This document shows positions 32,195 through 42,589 of a stretch of 64,000 nucleotides of DNA, in pieces. Both the position numbers and the translations under genes were made by a program. The notes beneath the pieces are model-generated. The model was not told the DNA's origin. It worked only from the letters and a program-made list of their open reading frames with translations, and ran no database searches. This DNA is from Callorhinus ursinus (lineage: Eukaryota; Chordata; Mammalia; Carnivora; Otariidae). Each line of letters opens with the position of its first letter. Positions within the stretch are counted from its first letter, which is position 1. Location: assembly GCF_003265705.1 (NCBI RefSeq), contig NW_020312817.1, forward strand, positions 31,645,820 to 31,709,819. Reading direction: 5' to 3'.

Positions 32195-32340
32195 AGAATT
32201 ATCATTCCATGTTATACATGAAGAACCACGTAAACATAAAGGTTAAGAGGTTGGCCCAATGTCACCCAGCTAATAAGGTAGAGTAGAAACTTGAACCTCA
32301 GTCTACCTGATTCCAAATCCCTTGACTCTATATCTCCTAA
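32195..32340 (-). mobile_element. MIR, reverse orientation
   Basis: 'AGGTTAAGAGGTTGGCCCAA', 'GTCACCCAGCTAATAAGGTA' and 'TACCTGATTCCAAATCCCTT' are the antisense MIR core. Confidence 0.85.
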
Positions 32341-32989
32341 AAGCGTCTAGCTCCATAACAGGTACTCCATGGTTTGTACTAACTGATTGTTGAAGTATCA
32401 CCAGGAAAACTTGGTCCAGAATTGAATAAAATCCTGGAGGCAAAGCTATTGCAAGTTGAATTTGTAAAGCTGGTACAAATTGGCTTCTTAAAGACTGTGA
32501 GTAGGTCCTAAGCAGGTCTATCTGAGAAAGACAAGTCAGACCTACTAAAGTAACCAAAATACTTAGGGTAGGATGTAAAGAATACAAGAAAGGATGCTAT
32601 GCACTGATGTCCACATTTGGATACAGAGAAAGAATAAATGTGGCACACTGGTTTGGATGTAGGCCCAGGGCAAACTGATCCAGCTGTGCAACCATCCCAG
32701 CAATTCTAGCCCAAACCCTGGATTTCAATAAGGGTAGCCTTGGTGGTTATCTCCTAAGGGAGTCTGACAAAATGGAATAGACAGACTTTGTACATCTGAG
32801 GCCAGAATACAGAGTCTTTGTTCACTGAGAATCTTTACACATGTTACTTTCTTGTAACATTTTCCCTAACTCCTCCCTGGTAATTCATGTTTATGTAATA
32901 TTTACCACATGGTATTCTAATGATGTGTCTACATCTGTCTTCCCCACTAGACCACCAGCTACTCAAGAGCCATAATAAAATCTTTTGGA
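32341..32989. other. Unique sequence
   Basis: No gene or familiar repeat is recognised. Confidence 0.45.
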
Positions 32990-33513
32990 AATATCATATA
33001 TATGTCACTTCTTTCCAAACTGATCTAAAGATTGGATGCAATTCCAATAAAAGCCAAATAGAATTGTTGAAGAACTTGACCAATAATTCTCAAATGTATA
33101 TGGAGGAGCAAAGACCTAAGAATAAACAAGGCACTAACTGAAGGGGATGATCGAGGCTCATTACAAAGCTGTAGTAATAAAGCAGTGTTGTAGTGGCAGA
33201 GTTATTGACAAACTGCCCAGTGGAATAAAGATCAGAGAGAGGAGAGAGGGGGGTGGATCCTTGAGATACAAGGGAGAAGACACTGCAAATCACTAAGGAA
33301 AAAGGAATTCATTGATAAATGGGGCAAACCATTGAGAGGAGAGAGGAGTGGAGAGGAGAGGAGAGATATTAAACAGACGGAAAGAGGAGAGAGGGGTGGG
33401 TCCTTGAGATACAAGGAGGAAGGCACTGCAAATTACTAAGGAAACAAGGAGTTCACCAATAAATGGTGCAAGGCCAGTTGGTTTTCTATATGGTAAAGAA
33501 ACCCTGTAATCAG
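32990..33513 (+). mobile_element. Ancient LINE-1, left part
   Basis: 'GATGCAATTCCAATAAAAGC', 'GGAGGAGCAAAGACCTAAGA' and 'AAAGCTGTAGTAATAAAGCA' are L1 ORF2 signatures on the plus strand. The element holds a local tandem duplication (33236-33472) and continues past two SINEs to about 35.09 kb. Confidence 0.88.
33236..33472. repeat. Diverged tandem duplication, 143-bp period
   Basis: GAGGAGAGAGGGG, CCTTGAGATACAAGG, CACTGCAAAT and CTAAGGAAA occur in the same order at 33236-33331 and again from about 33383 (for example TTGAGATAC at 33261 and 33404). The copies differ at many sites and are separated by a GGAGA-rich spacer, so the duplication is old. It sits inside the L1 remnant. Confidence 0.85.
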
Positions 33514-33699
33514 GGCACCTGGGTGACTCAGATGGTTAAGCGGCTGCCTTCTGCTCAGGTCATGATCCCAGGGTCCTGGAATCGAGTCCCGCATTGGGCT
33601 CCCTGCTCCTTGGGAGCCTGCTTCTCCCTCTGCCTCTCTCTCTCTCTTTGTCTCTCATGAATAAATAAATAAAATCTTTAAAAAAAAAAAAAAAGAAAG
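33514..33699 (+). mobile_element. SINEC (dog-like 3' part) in an L1
   Basis: The 3' section reads CTCTTTGTCTCTCATGAATA before AAATAAATAAAATCTTT, a form common in canid SINEC. AAAGAAACCCTG(T/G)AATCAG is duplicated at 33495-33513 and 33700-33718, 19 bp with one mismatch. Confidence 0.97.
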
Positions 33700-33718
33700 A
33701 AAGAAACCCTGGAATCAG

Positions 33719-33853
33719 ATCCTGCTTCACACCATGCAGAAATGTCAAATCCTAGTGGATTTAAGACTTAGATATAAAAGGCAAAACTCTTAAAATTTTT
33801 GAAGACAATGTAGGAGAACATTTCTAGAATCTGAGAGTGGTGAAGATCACTTT
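33719..33853 (+). mobile_element. Ancient LINE-1, middle part
   Basis: 'GTGGATTTAAGACTTAGATA', 'AAACTCTTAAAATTTTTGAA' and 'ATGTAGGAGAACATTTCTAG' continue the L1 ORF2 between the two SINEs. Confidence 0.85.
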
Positions 33854-33870
33854 AAAAAGTACAAACTACA

Positions 33871-34052
33871 GGGGCACCTGGGTGGCGCAGTCGGTTAAGT
33901 GTTCAACTCTTGGTTTTGGCTCAGATCATGATCTCATGGTCATGAGATTGAGTCTGCTTGAGATTCTCTCTCCCTCTCCCTCTGCCCCTCCCATTCATGC
34001 TCACTTTCTCTCTCCCTCTCTGTCTTTCTCTAAAATAAATAATCTTTTTTTA
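33871..34052 (+). mobile_element. SINEC of a distinct subfamily
   Basis: After the head GGGGCACCTGGGTGGCGCAG come 'GTGTTCAACTCTTGGTTTTG' and 'TGATCTCATGGTCATGAGAT'. This differs from the CGTCTGCCTTCGGCTCAGG form of the other copies. The target duplication AAAAAGTACAAACTACA / AAAAAGTACAAGCCACA lies at 33854-33870 and 34053-34069 with two differences. Confidence 0.95.
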
Positions 34053-34069
34053 AAAAAGTACAAGCCACA

Positions 34070-35095
34070 AAAGAAAAAAATAATAAATTCTGCTACATTC
34101 AAATTAAGAACATCTGTTTTACAACAGATCCCATGATGAAAGTGATCAGAAACCCCACAAGCCAGGAGAAGATAATTTGCAACATGTATAACCAATAAAA
34201 TGTACATAAAGACGATTTATTCTTTTTATCTTCAAAGTCCAATAAGTAAATGAATAAAGCCCAGTAGAAGAATGAGCAGAAGATAGAAACAGGTTCGCAG
34301 AGCAGGAAACATGACAGGCCCACAAACACATGAAAGAACAGCCTCATTAGTAATCAAGGAGACACTAAGACGCCATTACTTTTCACCCAATGGATGGGCA
34401 AAAATTAAGAAGTCTAACACTGTCAAAGTCTTGGTGAGAGTGTGAATCAACTGGAATTTTTATACATGGTTGGCAGAAGTCAACTGGTACAACCACTTGG
34501 GAGAAAATAAGTAGAACATTCACATACTTTGTATACAGCCTAGCAGTTCTACCCTAAAGAAATTCTTACACACATGCCCAGGATTCATGTGATTCTACTT
34601 CTAAGTATAAATCCTAGAGAAGCTCTTACACAGCATTTACTTGTAGGAACATTCTTAGCAGCATTGTAATAACAACTGGAAACAACCCTTGTCCAAAGTG
34701 GCTAGAGAATGAATAAACAATGATTTATTCATACACGATAAAATGCAGAAAAACCAAGTGAAAAAAAAAGACTGGGTATAGTATAATATCATTTTAATTA
34801 ACCAAGCAAAATTAAATAAGATACTATTTGATATTGTATACATATGTGCTAACTTATTTATTTAAACCAAGCATTCATAGAAATCAAATTCAGAATGTTG
34901 GTTACTTCTACAGGTATGCAGGTCATGATATGAGAAAGGAGCCCTCCAGCAGAAGCAATGGTAATAGCCATGTTCTCCTTAAAGTAAAGCTCACAGGTAC
35001 TCCTATTGTTATTATGTTCCTCATTTACCTGTGTGATATTCACATTCTTCTGCACACATCAGCTACTACATAACAATAATAAAAGGAAAATCTGG
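34070..35095 (+). mobile_element. Ancient LINE-1, right part and 3' end
   Basis: 'TAAATTCTGCTACATTCAAA', 'AGCCTCATTAGTAATCAAGG', 'CTTGGTGAGAGTGTGAATCA', 'AACATTCTTAGCAGCATTGT' and 'ATCATTTTAATTAACCAAGC' are in L1 order. The 3' end fades by about 35.09 kb. Confidence 0.85.
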
Positions 35096-35194
35096 TGGCC
35101 AGGCTTTTCTAAGAACACAGAAACAAGATCCTTCCAGTAACTCATGATTCTGCCTGTGCTCACAGACTTTGCCAGGATCCAATGTTAGAGGCTG

Positions 35195-35345
35195 ACAGGG
35201 CAGCGAGGTCATTGAGGCCCGTTGCTACTTTTACAGATGAGGAAACTGAGGCTCAGAGAACACAGGCCACTGCTCCATGATCACCTGACAAAGGCAGGAG
35301 CCAAAGCCAGGTCTTCTGACACTTCCTGCCTTGGACCAAGTCCCT
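35195..35345 (-). mobile_element. MIR-type fragment, reverse orientation
   Basis: 'CGAGGTCATTGAGGCCCGTT', 'TTTTACAGATGAGGAAACTG' and 'AGCCAAAGCCAGGTCTTCTG' match the antisense MIR family. Confidence 0.8.
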
Positions 35346-37389
35346 GGGCCATTCCCTTCCATCTGTTGGATAATAAAAAGAAAAGAAAACTCAAGTCTTC
35401 TTTATCTTTGCTTCTCTGAGACTGGCACAAGGTCTAACAATTTATGGGCCCTCAATATATTTGTTAACTATATATCACAGAATTCTTGATGGATTGTCCA
35501 CAAGGTGTCTCCAAAAGCGATACCAAGTACTTTTCTCTCCTAGGTCAGTGCCTTCAAACCAAGATTCCTGGAAGCGAAACAGAGGAAATGATCAGTGATG
35601 CATTCTCTGCAGTAGCATGGATGCACTTGCCAGCAGCCAAGCTTCGCGTGACTGACTTCGTTAGCTTAAGGTGTAGAATTCAGGAGAAAGGAGCCAAACC
35701 CTATGAATGTGTCTTTGTTGCCTCTGAGACAAGGAGTTGCCAGGATCTGTGGTTTGGCTGTGGAATGAGCAGTGAAGCACTTTTTCTTCCATTATATCTG
35801 CATAATAGACTGGCTGATCCCATGCCAGGTTACTAAGTTCCTAGCAAGGCAAGGGGTTTCCATGTTAACTTGACTGACGGCATCTCTGAACCTCAGTGTT
35901 CCCTAGTCCCTGATTCTGCGTGGTGAAAATTCCAGGTATCATTTTTCCTCCCTTGTTCTTTCTAGAACTTCCATATCACCAGAAAGCTGAGCCAGAGTCC
36001 TTGTGTGTGGGAAATTTGCAGTCAGCCTCCTTCTCCAGCTCCTGTCTAGAAGAATGCTCAGCAAAGGCTCTTAAAGCAAAGCTACAGGAGTGGCCTCCCC
36101 TGAGTGATGTTAGGGTCCAAGGTGTCTCAGGGTGCCTGGGTTTCCTGGTTGCAGTTAACAGTAGCCAGGATAGCTGACTTCACATCAACACCTCTGGAGT
36201 GCACTGGGTTGACCGACCTAGAATTTCGAGTCTTCCCATCCAGAAACATATCTCCTCCTTTACTCAAATCCCCCCTCAATAAAGCTTCTTGTTTTCTTCA
36301 CCAAATTCTATTCATTTCTCAATAACTTTATTCCTAGGTATGCTCTGTTTGGGGTGACTTGGGGCAACAATCTAATGAGGAAAGATAACAGGCTGCTTCT
36401 GCACCAAGACACCTGCTGGCTGCTAGGAGTTCCGATGATGACATTAGCCAGGATGGCCACCCTTCATTTACTGAAAACAAACCACTTCTCTCTCGTAAAG
36501 AAGCACCATCTTCCTGCAGATTGGGTTAAGACCGGGTGCTTACTTGTAAATTTCTGGTTTGTACACGTCTTCCCAAGGGTCCTTAGAGAGGGCACTGCTC
36601 ACTGTAATGAAAGCCAGAGCATGGTTCTTCATACTACAGTAATACCAAGAGCAGATGTGACCACCTCGGCTGGTCACTGTCTTTGACCCAGGCTGCCTTA
36701 GTTACCATGCATAGAAGGGGCTATGGGCAGATGGCAGGAAATGCTTGATTCTCAGCTGAGCTTCCTGGGCTCTTACTCTAAAGAGCAGGAGCCCCAGCCA
36801 CAGTTCTTGGGTTGGCTAATGCCCTCCCTCTGCAGACCAGCAAGCCTTTCTAATTTGCATTGCCCATCCTGGACCTTCAGGATGCATGGGCTCTCTGGCT
36901 TTGAAGCCAGTTCTACTTGGGTCTATAAGGCGTGATCTACAGATGATGTGTGTATTTGTGCTTTTTGTTAAATTGAGTTTTTAATTCCAATACATTTGGG
37001 CTTAAACTTCTGTTTTTTCATATTACTGATCCTGATGATCCACCTTTAAGATCTGATTTCACAGGAAATGCCATCCAGGCATGTACAGAACACCTGTTAT
37101 GTGCAAGAGGAAGTCGCAATTTGGTAGACCTAGGAATGCAAGTGGCAGGCAGGAAGAGGCAGGGTTTCTAAGGCTGGGGGCGGCTCCCTAAGCAGCCCAC
37201 CAGCACCTTGCCCTGCCCTACCCATGCTTGGCTCCTTTGCCTTTTGAAGAATGCAAAACAGCCGACTCCTCCTAAACTGCTTTAATCTGTTTCATTCATA
37301 ATTCCACAGAAAAATTCCCTTATAATTCACAAAAAATAACATAGTTCTTGCAGTATTTTATTTTTCAAAAGTACCAGACATCAGGGTGG
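35346..37389. other. Unique sequence, about 2 kb
   Basis: No repeat or exon is recognised. Open frames of 110-116 codons at 35486-35836 and 36354-36686 on the plus strand carry no domain, signal peptide or known motif, and their composition is that of the surrounding DNA. Confidence 0.45.
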
Positions 37390-37605
37390 AAAGTGGAAAG
37401 AGTATTACATATGGATTCCAAAGAGCTATGCTCCAGTCAGACCTTACTAAGACCCCGTTACATGACCTTGAGCAAGTCATTTGATCTCCCTATGCTTCAT
37501 CCCATCTGAAAATGGGAACAGTAATACCCACCTTATAGGACTGTGGTGAGGCACAGATGACTTTGCCAAGAGTTGTATAAATGCTAGGTATGATACTTTT
37601 ACCCT
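37390..37605 (+). mobile_element. MIR, near full length
   Basis: 'GTGGAAAGAGTATTACATAT', 'CATGACCTTGAGCAAGTCAT', 'CCATCTGAAAATGGGAACAG' and 'ACCTTATAGGACTGTGGTGA' follow the whole MIR consensus. Confidence 0.9.
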
Positions 37606-37734
37606 AAGAATAATAATAAATGTACCATAAATATCTTATTTCAAGACAACAATTATTTAGTTAGTGCTTATATGCAAGACAGAATATGAGAGGTTCTGGT
37701 AACACTAGAAAAATGACAACAACAAAAACAATAA

Positions 37735-37955
37735 TAATACTGGTTCGTATTTACTGAACACATACTACCCGCCAAGCACTTTGCTAAAGTGTTCATATAA
37801 AATAGCTCTACTCTTCAGTCAGGTAATATTATTCACCCATTTTTACTGAAGGAAAAAACCATGTGTAGCAAGTTTTAGTAGCTTTGCCAAGGTCACAAGG
37901 CTTCTAAGTGGCAGAGCTGGGATTCAAACACAAAATGTCAAGTCTTGAGCCTTGC
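37735..37955 (-). mobile_element. MIR, reverse orientation
   Basis: 'GAACACATACTACCCGCCAA', then 'AGCTTTGCCAAGGTCACAAG' and 'AAGTGGCAGAGCTGGGATTC', is the antisense MIR core. The preceding part resembles an L2/MIR3 end. Confidence 0.8.
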
Positions 37956-38021
37956 TTGTTTCAAGAAGCTTCCAAACTATCACAAAAAGTGAAACATATT
38001 TCCAAATAAGACAGAGTTACC

Positions 38022-38025
38022 AAAA

Positions 38026-38072
<47 letters not shown>

Positions 38073-38074
38073 AA
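38022..38074. repeat. (AAAT)n microsatellite
   Basis: About 13 uninterrupted AAAT units. No SINE body precedes it, so it is a free-standing tetranucleotide repeat or the remnant of a lost tail. Confidence 0.97.
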
Positions 38075-38109
38075 TTTACAAATAAAGGAAGAGAAGGTAT
38101 ACCATAGGT

Positions 38110-38458
38110 AATATCATTGATTACCCTAATATGTGCTTCGTTTCCTGGCTCTGGGTCTTTGTGCTCACACCTCCCTTTGTCTGGGGCACATTCTTCCTCC
38201 TCTACTTATGAAAATACTCATACTTCTAGGCACAGATAACATGCTACTTTCTCCATGAAGTCTTCCCAGACTCTCAATTCTTTTTCTCTTCCTCTGGCTC
38301 TGTTTATAAGTGAAGAAGGGAAAAGTGTCCTAGACAGAGGGAGACACGGGCAAAGGCCCAGAGCCAGGAGACAAAGCACATATCTGGATGATAATATATT
38401 TTGTGCAGCTGGAATGCAGGCAAAGTAAAGGAAGACATGGTTAAAAGTAGGGACTGGA
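38110..38458 (+). mobile_element. L2-type LINE remnants
   Basis: 'GTGCTCACACCTCCCTTTGT', 'CATGAAGTCTTCCCAGACTC' and, after 38.33 kb, 'GGGCAAAGGCCCAGAGCCAG' are typical of the L2 3' half and adjoining old LINE sequence. It is cut by the SINE at 38459. Confidence 0.6.
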
Positions 38459-38658
38459 GGGGTGCCTGGGTGGCTCAGTCAGTTAAGCGTCTGCCTTCGG
38501 CTCAGGTCATGATCTCATGCGCCTGGGATCAAGCCCCGTGTTGGGCTCCTTGCTCAGCGGGAAGTCTGCTTCTCCCTCTCCTTCTGCCCCTCAGCCCCAC
38601 TCATGCTCTCTCTGTCTCAAATAAATAAATAAAATCTTTAAAAAATAAAATTAAATGA
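38459..38658 (+). mobile_element. SINEC
   Basis: GGGGTGCCTGGGTGGCTCAG head, CGTCTGCCTTCGGCTCAGG, CT tract, AAATAAATAAAATCTTT and an A-rich tail. The flanks AAAAGTAGGGACTGG and GAAAGTGGGACTG suggest a decayed target duplication. Confidence 0.95.
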
Positions 38659-38679
38659 AAGTGGGACTGATAATTATCT

Positions 38680-39120
38680 CCTAGTATCCATTTGCTCTTC
38701 TTCCTTTTGTTAAGAAAACCCCAATTTTATCCTGGAATGTGGCTACCCCAGCTAGAGACTACAATTCCCAGCCTCTCTTGCAGCTAGGTATGGTCATGTG
38801 ACTAGGTCTGAGCCAATGGTGCATAAACTGACATGACTTACTACTAAAGCACGGTGTTAACATCCTAAAGAACAAGCCCCCTACCTGAGACTTCCCTTGT
38901 TCCTCTTACTCCTGGATGCAAATGGCAACACATACAGCCTTGAACTCAGACATGGAATCCATTTGTGAAGGATGGCACAGCTGCCCACCACCCTTGGACA
39001 CTCAGCTCTAGACACATGACAAAGGAAGAAACTTCTTACTTATGTCAGCATACTTTGGCTTCTTGTGTAACCTCCAGAACCACAAATTTCTACTGTCCAC
39101 ACCCTAATTAATACAGAACC
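38680..39120 (+). mobile_element. MLT1-like MaLR LTR remnant
   Basis: 'GACTACAATTCCCAGCCTCT', 'TTGCAGCTAGGTATGGTCAT' and 'GTGACTAGGTCTGAGCCAAT' match a characteristic block of older MLT1 LTRs. The right part (TTCTACTGTCCACACCCTAA) is badly eroded. It is non-coding. Confidence 0.6.
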
Positions 39121-39383
39121 CACCTTTACAGGGTCCTGATTCCAAGCTAAATATTTGGAAAATAGTTCACAGGAAATAGGAAGACTTTTTTTTTTTTTTA
39201 ATTTCAAACATCTGTATCCACAGAGTGACCTGGTGGCATGGTTTATCTTTCTTAAAGAGCATTATTGTATTAATGGTGAGCCTTTCTATCAACTGTGTTT
39301 CAGATTATGTTAGAGCTTGAGGTCAGAACACATTTGCCTGGATCACATAGCAGAGGGCTGTACTGGCTTTACTGAGAGTTTTG

Positions 39384-39567
39384 TGGGTTTTTTTGTTTCT
39401 TTAAATTTTTATTATGTTATGTTAATTACCATACATTACATCATTAGGTTGTGACGTACTGTTCCATGATTCACTGTTTGCGTATAACACCCAGTGTTAT
39501 ATGTTCGGCATGCCGAACGTGCCCTCTTTAATATCCATCACCAGGCTAACCCATCCCCCCACCGCCC
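39384..39567 (-). mobile_element. Short 5'-truncated carnivore LINE-1 3' end
   Basis: 'TTAATTACCATACATTACAT', 'CCATGATTCACTGTTTGCGT' and 'AATATCCATCACCAGGCTAA' are the antisense of the carnivore L1 3' region. TTTACTGAGAGTTTTG (39368-39383) and TTTATTGAGAGTTTTG (39568-39583) form a 16-bp target duplication with one mismatch, so only about 184 bp of L1 was inserted. Confidence 0.92.
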
Positions 39568-39583
39568 TTTATTGAGAGTTTTG

Positions 39584-40569
39584 CTTTCAAGACTGTAGAA
39601 AGGGAAGAGGAAATACATGGAGAGGTGAGGAACGTGTGTGTCTGAGACAAATTCCACCACGGAACTATGTGCCCTTAGGCTTCAGTAAAGTGCTATTCCC
39701 AGTTATTCTGGAATAGGGTTACTCTAAGGAGGGCAAGATCTACACCACTGGTACCCACCTAACATCCACCATTTTACATCTTCCATGCAGAACACAGTAA
39801 GCAGTTAGATTGAGACCTAGAGTAAGATCTCATCTATGTGTTTTTTAAAGAAATGGGTATTTCAGACAAATAAATTTTTCTGATATCCGAAGCTTAAGTT
39901 CTCAACTGTTTTGTCATTGGCCAACAATGAAATTCGTGCTATTGTTCCCAAGAGGATCATAAACAAAACCAAAAACACATGTACTAAATTGGTAGCAGTA
40001 ATTATCAGAAGGTGGGTACCTAAATAATCCAGAATATGCTTGCTTATCCTTTTTTAGGTTGTCATCATAACAGAAACACAAAACATAAGCATTTTCTGGA
40101 GAATCTGGGGTCAATCTATAGTTCTCATGTTTGAGAAATCCAGGTATACGCAGCCAACATTTTGAGGCACGTGGCCTATTAACCAATCATTGGTCTTTCA
40201 TAAATCTTGCCTTATAAATATATGTTCAGGATATTATTCAGCACGTGTTATATATTAAATATCTCTACTACACAGACTTACTCCTTATGGATCTGTGGTA
40301 AGGGAGGAAAACTTTAAATGAAAAGCAAAAATGTGTAGTTCTCGAATTCCACCTACATCAAATTACCAAAAAGTCAGGATACTATTACTTGAAGATAAAA
40401 CAGTCCATTGACTTACAGCGCACTTGCATTCCTGGAAAACTCAATGTATTTTATTACCATGTAAAAAAGGATTTGTATTTCTATGTAAAATGGAGTTCAC
40501 ATCTAGGTTCAAGCAATTGCAAGTGGGTTTTTCACACGAATGTACAGTGAGATTAGAGAGTCATGTGGG
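39584..40569. other. Unique sequence
   Basis: No gene or familiar repeat is recognised. A 90-codon minus-strand frame at 39914-40186 has no motif. Confidence 0.45.
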
Positions 40570-40755
40570 AGGTGTAGTAGTGTTTGTGATGTTCAGGAAC
40601 AGTGCTGTGCATGGCAGGGTGACCAGCATCCCTGACCCCACCCACTAAAAGCCAGTAGCACCCCCAATCATCTGGTAAGTAAAAAGACTCCTAAAATTCT
40701 CAAAATGCTCCCCTAGGGGGCAGTAGCACTCCCACGGAGTACCACTGTCAGAGCG
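40570..40755 (-). mobile_element. MER20-like hAT-Charlie remnant
   Basis: 'AGCATCCCTGACCCCACCCA', 'CTAAAAGCCAGTAGCACCCC' and 'CCCTAGGGGGCAGTAGCACT' match the MER20-type consensus. The terminal CTCAACC-type repeat is lost. Confidence 0.75.
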
Positions 40756-41864
40756 CCAAGCTTCCTTACCTCACTTCTGGGGCTATCCCACTGTACCTCC
40801 AGGGCCTCCACGGGGGCGTGGGCATTAGAAAGCTGGCGCCCGGGATGTGTTTAGACAAATTGCTCAGATCCACCAGGCGCTGAGCCTGAGCGTCCCACCC
40901 TCCCAGGCAAAGGTTTCTCTGCCTCACTGAACTGACAGGGAAAGAGGCTGCACAGTGGAGCATTCTCACTTTGGGTAAACCTCTGCACAGAGCCCCACAG
41001 CCGTGGCTGGAGGAGGCAACTGCCCAAGTGGATTTTAGCAGCATTGATCATGAGCATAAGTAATGCAGGCCCTGGCCCCAAAAGCTCTTTTTTCACAGCC
41101 TAAGGGAGAGCTGGGCAGGCGATAGGGAATGTGGAGGCAGTGGAGGCTGGACGGTGAGAGGTCGAATTCTGGTAAGAGAGGAGGGGGCAGGGGGCGGAGG
41201 GCATGAGGTGCCAAGTCTAGAACAGTTAACTTGTGTCCTTTAAGGTGAGGGCAGGGGTTGTTTGCTCTGCGCTCCTGTTCTAGGGACAGATATGGGTGGC
41301 CTATGTACAGGGAGTATTTGCAGACAGGAAGTCAAAGGAAAGCAGAAGAATCTTGCAACCCAAGATCCCCCACAAAGAATTAACTCTCCAGGAAACTGTA
41401 ACTCTACCAATAGCCTCGTTTAACTGAAACCATGTATATCAAAGATTCAAATGTCTTCTGAGCTAAGCATACATGTCTACATGTCCTCAGGAAGGAGGGG
41501 ACACAGGCCTGGAATCTCAAGTAAGGGAATAGCTGTGAGGTGCCTCTTTGTCTTCCATGTTTTGCTCTGTAGCCACATTCTCAACTTGACTGCTACCCTT
41601 GGCATTCATTCTGCCCTGCTCAGGCTAGTCCCAGGGGTCAGAGCTCCTCTTCGGCCTCCGTGCTGATAGTCACTCAATCCCACCTCCCCTTGGGAATCAG
41701 ACAAGGCATTACACTTGGCTGAGGGGAGAGCAACTGCCTCAACTAGTGCATGAAATAGAACCCCCCAAAAGAAACTCAACATGCTTTAAAAACAACAACA
41801 ACAAAAACCCCGAGTAGGAAGTGACTTGTCAAAAGGAATATAAAGCCTTAGATTGTTTAGTTTC
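40756..41864. other. Unique sequence
   Basis: No gene or familiar repeat is recognised. The 40.75-41.2 kb part is moderately GC-rich and carries overlapping 80-92-codon minus-strand frames without motifs. Confidence 0.45.
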
Positions 41865-42030
41865 CAAAACTCCTTGTGTCACCTGTAACCTTTCAAAAGA
41901 ATACTTTACCCTGTAATTTTTTAAGGCCATTCATTTTTGTGATAGAACTATAATAATACGGAAAGATCTCTAAGGCATATTAAGTGAAAAAACCAGATTG
42001 CAGAACAATATTTTTAGTATGATCTCATTA
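41865..42030 (+). mobile_element. LINE-1 3'-region fragment
   Basis: 'AAGTGAAAAAACCAGATTGC' and 'AGAACAATATTTTTAGTATG' followed by ATCTCATTATGT match an L1 3' segment (AAGTGAAAAAAGCAAGTTGC ... GTATGATCCCATTTTTGT). Confidence 0.7.
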
Positions 42031-42318
42031 TGTATATCATTTAGATCAACTTTACTAATTAGGTTGTTTAGATCTTCCATATCCTTATTGATTATTGTCC
42101 ACTTGCTCTATTTTTTAAGATCCATCAGTCAAGTCATAGAAAGACAAAACTCATTTTACAGAGGTAAAGAGGAGGAGTCTATTCCTTGTTACACAGTCTG
42201 GTACTGCCTCTTAATCTTTAAAGCCCTCTACTTCCTTTTCACTTTGCTCAGATTTTTCATTTATAGCCTCTACTCTATATTCAGCAGTGTCTGTTTTCCT
42301 TCATGTTCCTTCCAATAT
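42031..42318 (-). mobile_element. Ancient LINE-1-like sequence left of the inserted block
   Basis: 'GGTTGTTTAGATCTTCCATA' and 'TATCCTTATTGATTATTGTC' are antisense L1 ORF2 phrases. The rest is diverged and less certain. Confidence 0.55.
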
Positions 42319-42539
42319 ATGACTTATTTGTCTCTGCCTCCATGTCCGCCCAAAAGCCTCGTGTGCGACCCACATGTAGGCCCCTGAGGGGCTCGGGGTG
42401 GGGGTGGGGGGCCTGGCCGTGTCAGGGAAAGCTCCCCACCGCCAGCCCGGCGCTGTCAACCCCCCTGCACAAAGGCCCAGGAAACACATGCGCTGACAAC
42501 CTGGATTTCAGCTCGGTGCCTGTCTTCCAGTGTGTCCCC
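42319..42539. repeat. Dispersed duplication, copy A (221 bp)
   Basis: It starts ATGACTTATTTGTCTCTGCC and ends CTTCCAGTGTGTCCCC. It matches 46326-46553 with seven substitutions and one indel in the G-run. This copy is GC-rich but sits in AT-rich, L1-like DNA, so it is compositionally foreign. Differences such as CATG for CACG and TCAG for TCGC fit CpG decay in this copy, making it the probable daughter. It has no poly-A tail and I find no flanking target duplication. Confidence 0.95.
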
Positions 42540-42589
42540 TTACGGTTTTTTTGTTTGTTTGCTTTTTTGAAAAATTCTGGGCTTTGTGC

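Noticed and set aside
42301..42489. The Met-initiated minus-strand frames shared by the two duplicate copies as a small gene family
   Set aside because: The frames diverge at the G-run indel (different reading frames after it), so the coding reading is not preserved between the copies.
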